DNA from: Tetmemena sp. SeJ-2015
Taxonomy: Eukaryota > Ciliophora > Spirotrichea > Sporadotrichida > Oxytrichidae
DNA: 13,379 nt
Direction of reading: 5' to 3'
Assembly: GCA_027382625.1 (NCBI GenBank)
Contig: JAJKFJ010010862.1
Span: 1-13,379, forward strand
Shown: positions 1 through 7,700 of the stretch, one piece after another
Position numbering within the stretch: position 1 is the first letter of the stretch
How the letters are laid out: each line of letters opens with the position of its first letter
Position numbers and translations under genes: made by a program
The notes under the pieces: model-generated
What the model was told of the DNA's origin: nothing
The model's input: only the letters and a program-made list of their open reading frames with translations
Databases searched by the model: none

Positions 1-125
1 AGGATGGATCATGTAGTTATTTTTGAGTAATTTCGCGTTTGACTCGCATGATTATAAGTATTAATAAAGAAATTAATTATACACAACTTATTTTCACTTT
101 CTTATCATATTATGGGGTTTTGATT
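1..125 (+). repeat. Left terminal inverted repeat: right-hand end of a TBE-like transposon
   Basis: Bases 1-125 are a perfect reverse complement of 13255-13379. Read outward from the element, the repeat ends in GGGGTTTTG (114-122), one unit of the G4T4 telomere repeat of hypotrichs, followed by ATT (123-125), which fits an ANT target site. The transposon body therefore lies to the left, outside the window, and host sequence starts at 123 or 126. Known TBE elements have telomere-like ends and ANT duplications, but two C4A4 units; here only one is present and the repeat is at least 122 bp. Assignment to a TBE-like family is inference, since no transposase is visible. Confidence 0.75.
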
Positions 126-1262
126 GAGAAGAAATAAATTGAACTAGACAAGCTAAAATGATTTAGAGATCCATAGCAAACAAAGACCGTGGGATTTAGG
201 CAGCAAGTAAAAATTAGCAATTCAGGTTAACAGTTTAAAGTGAGAGCAGAGTCCTTCCTGGTCTAAAAATAAAAACAAAGATCTTCCCTACCCAGACCTC
301 AACTCTATTATTACAACGGCTCAGTTTTCTAACTCTCAAAATTCATATAATGACTATTCTTAATAATTTAAGTTAAATTAAGACGGATTAGTGTGTCAAC
401 ACACCAAACTCAGGAAGAGCTCAACTAATAATTATCAGTCACAACAATCTTCAACTTCATTTACAATTATGAAGATAAGAAAATTATTCTAAACTCAGTC
501 ATAAGAGGATGTATTGAATCGGAAGGAGAGAAAATCCTCAGTGGTAAAAGTTAAGACCGGAAATTAGGCTACCATTTGTAAAAGCAATAATCAACTTGTG
601 GGTTTATTGTGCGAGTCCTCCTCTCCCTTTCCTTACAAAGTTAAATAGTATCTTTAAATGCTATCTAGAATTATTTTATTATAGAGCCCTGGTGACATAA
701 ATAAACCTGAGTAATTGGCAAAAAAAATATAAAAAGTTTGAGCTTATAATTATGGATAGGCGTAAGTGAGTGAGATAGAGAAAGAGTTTAGGGAGTCGAA
801 TAAATGTCTTAAGCTTGAGTTGATAAATGAGATTTAATCAAATGTTGATGGAGAGAACTCAGTTCGCCATTTAGCCTAATCCGCCACAAAGTCCTATAAT
901 CCAAATACCATGCTCACGGATTCATAGGCCTCTACCTAAGTCATGTTCGAGTCCAAAGACGTCTCATAATTATAATATTTTAAATCAAAATTTCGATCGT
1001 AATGAAATAAATTAAGGAATCTTTTTATTGCTCTGGATTCTATTTGTTTTAGTTTTATTAAATTGTGTTAGATTTTTTAGAATACTCGAATAAATACTTT
1101 TATTATGAGCTAATAAATTTCAAGAAATGAATATATCCATAGGAGCATTTTGTGTTTTATATTTGACATCTCAAGTGTGGTGGAGAGGGGGACAGGCTAC
1201 AACGATTCAATACAAGAACCAAAGCTCAAATAACCAAGAGCAAACTTCAGATTTAGAAGGTT
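126..1262 (+). CDS. Locus 1a: hypothetical protein segment in germline form, 5' part missing
   Basis: With TAA/TAG read as Gln, the frame starting at 127 is open right from the transposon edge (RRNKLNQTSQNDLEIH), so the 5' part lies beyond the element. It is interrupted by four putative IESs, three of which carry an in-frame TGA. After their removal about 280 residues remain: a Ser/Asn/Gln/Lys-rich polar protein with a charged stretch (KVSEIEKEFRESNKC, about 735-810) that could be helical. No signal peptide, membrane segment or known motif is visible and I do not recognise a family. The last convincing residues (QPRANFRFRR) lie near 1235-1260, after which the frame turns AT-rich and ends at TGA 1435. 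Locus 1b opens in the same frame, so both may be one gene. Confidence 0.65.
223..246 (+). other. Putative IES, 24 bp, pointer CAG
   Basis: CAG at 223-225 and 247-249. Removal deletes the in-frame TGA 241-243 and joins KLAIQ to SPSWSK. The pointer is only 3 bp, so the exact boundary is weak, but some insert must be removed here. Confidence 0.4.
645..680 (+). other. Putative IES, 36 bp, pointer ATAG
   Basis: ATAG at 645-648 and 681-684. In-frame, very AT-rich insert. Removal joins YKVKQ to SPGDINKPE. Confidence 0.6.
734..763 (+). other. Putative IES, 30 bp, pointer AAGT
   Basis: AAGT at 734-737 and 764-767. Removal deletes TGA 739-741 and joins LAKKIQK to VSEIEKEF in a continuous charged stretch. 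Confidence 0.65.
962..1168 (+). other. Putative long IES, 207 bp, pointer TCTCA
   Basis: TCTCA at 962-966 and 1169-1173, both preceded by GAC plus one base. Removal deletes TGA 1003-1005 and joins MFESKDVS to SVVERGTGYND. It is the longest insert seen here. It could hide a small additional MDS, but I see no coding-like piece inside. Confidence 0.6.
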
Positions 1263-1482
1263 TATTCAAATATATTATACAGAGATATAGTTATATATTT
1301 TGCTTCATAATTTATCCAACATTAAAAATGTATTTTTAATTTAGATTTAGTCATGTCTCTATAATTAAATGCTATTGAGTACTGAAAATTGTCCTTTTCA
1401 AATGAATAATTTCTGGCATTTGATATTATAAAATGATTGAATTAAATTCAAAATAGTTTAAAAAGTAAGATTTTGATAATGA
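1263..1482 (+). other. AT-rich unassigned stretch
   Basis: No convincing frame in either direction. In the locus 1 frame, TGA occurs at 1435, 1474 and 1480. It is either one large IES joining locus 1a to 1b (a weak candidate uses AGA near 1256 and near 1522) or a spacer between two genes with short untranslated regions. Confidence 0.5.
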
Positions 1483-4400
1483 AAATTGTAATAAAAAAGA
1501 CTTTTAAAATACTCTAAAATTTAGAGATAAATTTTACAGTGGCAATAAGTTTTAATCAATTTTTATAAATAGGTTCTCTTAATCTCCAAGCATTTAACAA
1601 AAATAAGTAGACTTTCTCTTGAAACCTCAAGTGAATGTTTCACTTCAAAATTAATGCCTTCAGGAACCAATGACAATTTATTTCTCACTTTTTATTATTA
1701 AATGAATGTGACGTCTTCTGTGGGTAGTAGAGAGGGGCTAAAATAGTTTACTCGTGAAGAGTCAGCAAGCGACTACGCATCAGAAAACATATTAAGAGTG
1801 TCTGGTGTTCAAAAGGAGCGACAGATTGTAAGAGCAAGGGCCCTCACAGTCCCCTTATCAAATTCCCTTTCTCAAGAGTAAAGAAACAACTCTAGCAAAA
1901 ATCAATGTCAAATTCTTTATTAAATAGAGAAGCAGCAGTACTTAAAAAGACGTTTAAGGGCAGATAAATGATTAAAAATAGATTTATGGAGTTCCCTCGC
2001 TCTCTTTACTCAGGTATTTATTTTTACATTAAAGGGAGAATGGCAAGAGGGTTTCTACTAAATTCTAATAAAATTCTCAAAATTAGACATTCACCCTGAA
2101 TACGCAGAGGAAAATAGTTTCACTTAACGCCTCTCCCACAAGCATTAACTAGCTATCATTTCTTTCATGATGTTATGATAGTTTGTTATTTTTAAGCTGC
2201 CTAAAAATTACATATAAGCGATCAGTAATCTCGTATCAGTTAGCAACAGATCAGTTTACCAGCCGCTTGCTAAGCTGCTGAGAGAGAAAAGATCAGCCTC
2301 GGTCATTAAAAAGACAAGTCAAACCATAGATTCCAAAAATTAATTAATTTCCACTCATGCCTTTTTTAATTAACTTTTTTTATTCTTTCTATTAGATTCT
2401 GATTATCAAAACAGTAGCCAAATAATTCACTAAGGGAAAAGCACAGCAGAAAATTCTGACAGGAAAAATTCTAATCCAAGCGATCAGCCAGCTAACTACG
2501 AGAAGCTAGAAGAGTTCACAACCCCTAGGCTGAATAATTCAAACCGCTTCATAATTGATAGCAAATAAATTTCTTAAAAAAGACAGGAAATATTAAAAAT
2601 CAAGAAGTCTCAAATCTACTATAATAAATAGCAACTTTCTAAACTGTCGTAATAGTTCAAATATTATAATGTGTATGCTTGTGATTTAATTGTCTTCTTT
2701 TAAAGTTAGAACAGCTCTAATAAATTAAGAGTGAATATATTATAGAGAGCAGTTGCACCTATTAAATGATTATTTTCATTTATTTTAAGTTAGAGAAGAC
2801 GTGAAGCAATTGAGGAAGCTCAGAAAATCGAAAGCCCTACTTTAAAGCTTGATATGTTGAGGCCAGCAACTTCTCTACAGGCTCTAAATTTGTCATCCTT
2901 ACGCTCTGTAACCCCTTGTATGGGCAGAGTTAATTCAAACTTACAGCAGTTTAGTCAAACCAGAGGGATTTATCTGCCAAACTCGCATAATGCAAATTAT
3001 TTTCTCCATAAATAAGATAATATTTCTTAAAGTGTATTTAATTTTTAATTATCTGGACTTGTAGGAATTATAAAAATAGGAAAATTAATATGTTCAAGAA
3101 CAGCGGTAAATGAAGACCATCAAGACCTCCTCCTCACATTTTAAAATAGCAGCAACTCCTTTATTTTCCTCTTATTCTCAAAATCCCTCACCTAATAGAA
3201 GAATAATAAAAAAATACTTACTAAGTTTATATTGTGGTTATAGAAGACAAATCGTAGATTAAAAGGAGCAAACTTGCTTGAAGAGGGGATTTTGCCAGGG
3301 TAATTCACAATAATCTTAATTTCTTTTTTGAAGTCTTAAGATTAATATGATATTTATGTTTCCCAGAGACAAGACTCCTCATATATTTATAGATGAATAT
3401 GTGGGTATTTATTCCTAAGTTGAGTTATAAATAAAATTTAATAGGCTCTATGATAGTATCGCCCTAAGCAGATATCTCGCTATCCCATGAGTAATCTCTA
3501 CCTTATTTTTCATACTCTTATTTCTTTTTAATCTATTCAAATAATTTTTATGAGAGTTCAATGAACCTAGTAAAAAATGCTTCTTTTTATAACAGAAGCC
3601 CAATTGCAACTTCATCTCTCCATTTCGGGTGCATTTCGAATAAAGACACGTCATCTTCCCCATGCAGAGCGATTAAGATTTAAAATGAAGTAAGTTTTAA
3701 CGGATGCGTTAAACCACTCAGAACTTCAAACTTGCCCGAATAAATATAAATAGCCCTCTAAAAACCCCAGAAAAATTAGTAGTCCAAACTTAGCAGCATA
3801 GATCAAAAAATATAATGTAATGAATGATTAATAAATTGTATTAGATTATTGTAAAAGAGAGTTTTAATTGAGAAGAAAATCTATCAATACAACTTAGAAT
3901 TTTCAAATCTAACTTTGTGCTCAGCCATCAAGAAAAAATATATTCTATACAAATTATTATTTTCATCACAGTGAATATAACAAGAGCTAAAAGATGTCAT
4001 TAGAAAAACAATGATTAAATATGTTACTTTTAATGCTTTAAAAATTATTCCAAATTTCTTTTTAACTTCATTACGATCAATCTGAAATATCTTTTCTTTA
4101 TTCCAATTAAATAAGAGAATAAAATTTATTAAGAGTTTATAAATGATAGAAAATGAAGAGCATGCTAACTTTAATTTATAGGAAAGAATATGAAAAAACT
4201 AATCTGATAACGACCCTAAACTTTCTTAATGCATAAATATAAAAGTAAAAGCTCATAGCAGTCTCTAAAAGTCTAATAACTCATATTAAAATTGTTGTTA
4301 GAGCAAGAACACCTTTCAGTCAGCAATTATCAAATTTATTTACCTTTAAATTATCTTAAAGGCTTAGGAAAAAAATAGCTATAATTTTCTATATTTAAGA

Positions 4401-4684
4401 ACAAGCTTATCACAGATTATAAAAATAAAAATATAAATTCAGTCTTATTTTCACAGTCTATTTATACAAAACACATTTTCTGGCAGTAACCTCATAATGA
4501 TTTGGATAATAAAAACTAAATAGGAAACAGAACTAATTAAATACCCCTCCTCTACTATTAGCAGAATAAACACCTATACCTATTTATTTATTTCATTTAA
4601 AACTCTTTATTCGATTTGAGCGTGTCTGATTAGCATTAACATTCTTTCTCTATCGATTTAACACCTCAAACATTTACACCATGA
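1483..4684 (+). CDS. Locus 1b: hypothetical Gln/Ser/Asn-rich protein in germline form, 14 IESs
   Basis: Frame open from 1483 (TAA/TAG as Gln) to TGA 4682-4684. The first Met with plausible context is ATG 1654; from there, removal of 14 IESs gives exactly 794 codons. Coding-like sequence upstream of this ATG (IQRQILQWQQVL, 1519 on) suggests the real start is farther 5', possibly in locus 1a. Visible parts: a charged helical segment (IEKQQYLKRRLRADLW, about 1924-1990), another (RRREAIEEAQKIES, about 2793-2835), a Gln/Glu-rich coiled-coil-like stretch (LDLQELQKQENQYVQEQRQM, 3053-3113), then Ser/Asn/Gln-rich sequence to the end (IDLTPQTFTP). No enzyme motif, signal peptide or membrane segment is recognised. 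The TGA precedes the ATG of locus 2 by only 106 bp. Confidence 0.75.
1669..1704 (+). other. Putative IES, 36 bp, pointer AATG
   Basis: AATG at 1669-1672 and 1705-1708. In-frame; removal joins MPSGTN to VTSSVGSRE. It has no stop, so it is supported only by its AT-richness, hydrophobic translation (FLTFYY) and the pointer. Confidence 0.5.
1962..1979 (+). other. Putative very short IES, 18 bp, pointer AGAT
   Basis: AGAT at 1962-1965 and 1980-1983. Removal deletes TGA 1969-1971 and joins KRRLRA to DLWSSLALF. Confidence 0.6.
2140..2193 (+). other. Putative IES, 54 bp, pointer AAGC
   Basis: AAGC at 2140-2143 and 2194-2197. Removal deletes TGA 2176-2178 and joins TQRLSHK to LPKNYIQAI. Confidence 0.6.
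2327..2392 (+). other. Putative IES, 66 bp, pointer TAGATTC
   Basis: A 7-bp repeat at 2327-2333 and 2393-2399 flanks a T-rich insert. Removal joins KKTSQTID to SDYQNSSQ in frame. Confidence 0.85.
2703..2786 (+). other. Putative IES, 84 bp, pointer AAGTTAGA
   Basis: An 8-bp repeat at 2703-2710 and 2787-2794. Removal deletes TGA 2767-2769 and joins VFFQSQ to RRREAIEEAQ. The preceding hydrophobic codons (about 2652-2700) may belong to a further IES that I could not bound. Confidence 0.88.
2995..3046 (+). other. Putative IES, 52 bp, pointer AATTAT
   Basis: AATTAT at 2995-3000 and 3047-3052. The length is not a multiple of three; removal switches to the frame that gives LPNSHNANY followed by LDLQELQKQEN. 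Confidence 0.85.
3195..3239 (+). other. Putative IES, 45 bp, pointer ATAGAAGA
   Basis: An 8-bp repeat at 3195-3202 and 3240-3247. In-frame removal joins QNPSPNRR to QIVDQKEQTC. Confidence 0.9.
3314..3333 (+). other. Putative very short IES, 20 bp, pointer TCTTAA
   Basis: TCTTAA at 3314-3319 and 3334-3339. It contains the TGA that ends the upstream frame; removal shifts to the frame reading GNSQQSQ then DQYDIYVSQRQD. Confidence 0.75.
3387..3424 (+). other. Putative IES, 38 bp, pointer TTATA
   Basis: TTATA at 3387-3391 and 3425-3429. Removal deletes TGA 3394-3396, changes frame and joins QDSSYIYK to QNLIGSMIVSPQ. Confidence 0.8.
3505..3543 (+). other. Putative IES, 39 bp, pointer ATTTTT
   Basis: ATTTTT at 3505-3510 and 3544-3549. 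In-frame; removal joins HEQSLPYF to YESSMNLVKN. Shorter alternative repeats lie inside (CTTATTT, TTCAA), so the boundary is uncertain. Confidence 0.55.
3799..3841 (+). other. Putative IES, 43 bp, pointer TAGAT
   Basis: TAGAT at 3799-3803 and 3842-3846. Removal deletes TGA 3825-3827, changes frame and joins SKLSSID to YCKREFQLRRKS. Confidence 0.85.
4009..4077 (+). other. Putative IES, 69 bp, pointer CAAT
   Basis: CAAT at 4009-4012 and 4078-4081. Removal deletes TGA 4012-4014 and joins QKMSLEKQ to SEISFLYSNQ. Confidence 0.7.
4136..4174 (+). other. Putative IES, 39 bp, pointer TTTATA
   Basis: TTTATA at 4136-4141 and 4175-4180. Removal deletes TGA 4144-4146 and joins REQNLLRVY to RKEYEKTN. Confidence 0.85.
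4362..4404 (+). other. Putative IES, 43 bp, pointer GCTTA
   Basis: GCTTA at 4362-4366 and 4405-4409. Removal shifts to the frame that runs uninterrupted to the TGA at 4682 (FKLSQRL then ITDYKNKN). Confidence 0.8.
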
Positions 4685-4790
4685 GAATGAAGAAAGGCAG
4701 ATATTGGATTTAAATGCCAAAAATAGTGAGATAATTAGAGATTATAATAAAATTGGAAGGAGAAATTATAAAATAATACTCAATTAAAGA
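4685..4790 (+). other. Short spacer between locus 1b stop and locus 2 start
   Basis: 106 bp, AT- and purine-rich. It must hold the 3' end of locus 1, the 5' leader of locus 2 and, if the two lie on separate macronuclear chromosomes, both telomere-addition sites. AGAATG occurs at 4684-4689 and 4788-4793, so most of the spacer could itself be an IES giving an alternative start at ATG 4681. No promoter motif is clear. Confidence 0.5.
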
Positions 4791-7700
4791 ATGCGAGAAG
4801 CATTCATTAACAGCAATCACAACAACAACAATCTTAACAGCAATCAACCTAACTTACTCCTCTCATCATACACTTTATTTATGATAATACTCCAGCAATA
4901 AGTTAACACCCAGATTTAAAAAAATTTGCTTTTAAATATCTTAAGATGTTCTAAGCAGCAACTATATAGTCAAAGCAATCAGCTAAAAAGCAATAGCAAC
5001 TGTTCATGGCTGGCCACAGGCCTGCTTTCACCACAGATCAGTCTCCCTAACTGCTCCTAAAATAAGAAGGAAAACCGAATCCAGCAAATAGCGGCACGCA
5101 CAGTCAGAACGACAAGCCATCATTGACATCTCAGTAACCTCCTTCACTCACATAGGCTTCCTCTCAGATATATTCTGACTCCATGAACTTAAACTTCCAG
5201 AATCTCACTCAAAAATAACTTGAAGAGTTGTAGAGGCATTACTCTCAAATCTAGCAGTAGCAGTTCTAACCCACCAAAGCCACTGGCGAGAGTAATCTTA
5301 AAGAGCTCACTTCTTAGAACTAGGTTGCTGAGATTTTTAATGCCCAGCAAAATAAAAACATAATGCTATTAAGGGTTGCTAATTTTTTAAAATAGTAGAT
5401 AAATAGGTAATTTACAATAGTCAGTCCATCATCATCAAAAGAACAACAGTATGGATATTTCTCTTTTCTTTTATAATTATGGGGAGTAAATTCTCAGGGT
5501 CTTAATCTTACTACGGGTAGTAGAATCATAACAATCAATCTAACATGCTTAGCTTTCAATTGCTTTTAAATGTCATTACTCTAATGAGCTTCGATGATGG
5601 AAGCCAAAAGGAGAAACTGAAGGAGTATTCATAAAATGGAGTGAAGGGCCAAAACCAGCAAATATAGAATACTAATATTAATTAAGCCAGTACAAATCTC
5701 TCCTCTAATTAGAGATCCTAACCACCAAATTATTGCTACACTTTAATAAATTGTCAAGTTAATGCCTATTTATCTATTTAGTAGCAATAGTAAAGCATGA
5801 AGCATAACCCTCAACACTTTATTCAAAACTAGGCAGTATTTCAATAGCAGCAGTAACTTATGCAGTCACTTAATCTCTCAGAGGCCTAAAAGGCAAGTAA
5901 TGACCTTTCTGGGATAGGTTAGAAGTCTACTACTGCAGCAGCGACTGGTGCAGGCCACAAGAAGTCTAACTCGATGATGAATTCTAAAATGGCATCCATT
6001 TTACTTAAGAATATAAATGGTTAGATCGCGGCGGTAAATGCTAACCAATAGCTAAACCAAGCTCTCATTAACAATTTCCAGCCTAATCATAATTCAAAAA
6101 TTCAATTTAATCTTTGTCTCGTCATTATTTTTGTACTAATCCAAGTTAGCTAAACACATTCCAAATAGACAGTGCAACTAGCAAGTCTATATAAGCGTAG
6201 AGCAACAACCAAGCAAACAACCTGTTCCTTACTCAGCTCTAGTAGCAGTAATAGCAGCAACTGTCCTTTCAGCTTTACGGCCAGCTCAGAAATGAGTAAG
6301 CCCAACTTCAGCAGGCTTCGCTCTTCTAAGTATAGCAATAATTACAGCCTCAAAATTACATCCAAGCTAACAGCTAGATCTAATTATTCTCTTTATAAAG
6401 AGTATGATAATATAGATTGGAAGTCAACAGAATTCTTCTCATTAGACGAGCACAAGTGCTCATCAGAGCGCCTTGTAAAATTATAAACTAGACAGCAGAC
6501 AGGTAGAGTAAGTGCTAACTCCTCTAAGCAGCCATAAACTAGACCCCAGTCTACTAGTTAGCAGTAATCAGAAACCCTTAATCATCATTAATATTTAAAT
6601 TATATGTTCCTTCTAAGCGATGGCATAATTTGTGGAACTCAAGCCTCAGACCAAGGGGAAATCCACTAATGTGGCTAACTCTTCAGCCATTTCAAAACCC
6701 TCCCACAAGAAGATGCAGTCGATGCACTTACAACAGTCAAATTAACTCAATCTACTCTAGCAAACCCCTTTTAGTGAAGGTCCCAAAGCTTAAAATTAGC
6801 AAACTTAACATCCTATTTTATTATTATAGTTATTCTTATTATAACTTAACTGCCATTTCAACAGCAGCATGCTCAGCTACTCTAAATGTTAAATAACTAG
6901 TAATTACAGCCAGCACTCAATTCACTTGTTGAAGATTAATTTGATAAGTTAGATATAATGGTTTGCATTTTAAGAGCCAAAGTACTCTCAAATCTTGAAA
7001 AAGCAAACTACTCAGCCACAAAAGTAGAAAGTATATTTTTTTAAATGATTGATAATTTAAAGAAAGGTGGCAGCTCACAAGTGTAGTCTAAGGCAGTGGC
7101 TTCTTAACCAACCACCAAGAAGGGCCAGCAAAGTTAAGGCTAAACTTATTCACACTAGCGCACAAAGTCTGATACCTACAATAACAGAGCTAGTATTGTT
7201 CTTGCTTCAAAGCCCTAACATTACTTATCTTATATTTATACTTTAAATTTAACAGTCTCAACTTCAATCTCACCCTGCTAAAAGATTGACTTAATAAATC
7301 GTTTCCTCTACTGGTGCAGGACACAGTAGCACCTCTCATTCAAAAACAAAGTCAATCTAAAGTCAGGGAATGAAGATTGAAGCCAAGGCCTTAGTTGAAG
7401 CACATCAACAAGTTAACAGCAGATAGCTTGTGAACCCACTCCAAATTAACAAGAATGCCTATGGAGTTGCCACCACTGGACAAGTATTTAATTTCAGCCT
7501 TCCTTCTATCAATTTAAAAGAATAAGTTTTCATTTTTTCCTTAAGGGTCAATAGACTTTTCTGAGATAGGAGGAACTCACATGGCAGCTTAGACACTTGG
7601 AGATGAGTAAGAAATAACGATCGGCAATATTAAACCACTGCTTGACCTCAATAACCCTTCAAGTAAGAACTTTATCCTTGCCTACGATGGAAACAGAGAC

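Noticed and set aside
1127..1339. 70-residue + strand ORF
   Set aside because: Its start lies in the proposed 207-bp insert. The alternate frame after the TCTCA junction (SVVERGTGYNDSIQEPK) continues locus 1a, although this ORF's middle part also looks polar, so the choice is not beyond doubt.
3448..3663. 71-residue minus-strand ORF
   Set aside because: The + strand here reads a coherent locus 1b frame (ADISLSHEQSLP, NASFYNRSPIATSS) continuous with both neighbours; the minus ORF has no context.
4800..4850. CAA/AAC triplet-rich tract as a microsatellite or CRISPR-like array
   Set aside because: Irregular mixture of CAA, TAA and TCA triplets without unit structure; best explained as polar low-complexity coding sequence. 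No CRISPR array, tRNA or rRNA was recognised anywhere in the window.
5985..6020. AATGG direct repeat that could bound a 28-bp IES
   Set aside because: Removal would leave the frame that continues as QIAAVNANQQLNQALINN up to the next, well-supported junction; without removal the frame is open.
6172..6486. 104-residue Ser-rich + strand ORF under the standard code
   Set aside because: It is a shadow of the Gln-rich frame: its Ser codons are the Gln codons TAG/CAG/TAA read one base off, and it crosses two well-supported IESs.
6630..6896. 88-residue + strand ORF
   Set aside because: Out of frame with locus 2 (FVELKPQTKGK, LPFQQQHAQLL), and its C-terminal half lies in the AACTTAAC-bounded insert.
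7029..7067. AGAAAG repeat as pointer
   Set aside because: Removal enters a frame that reaches TGA soon after; the AAAG repeat at 7021 and 7063 keeps the natural frame.
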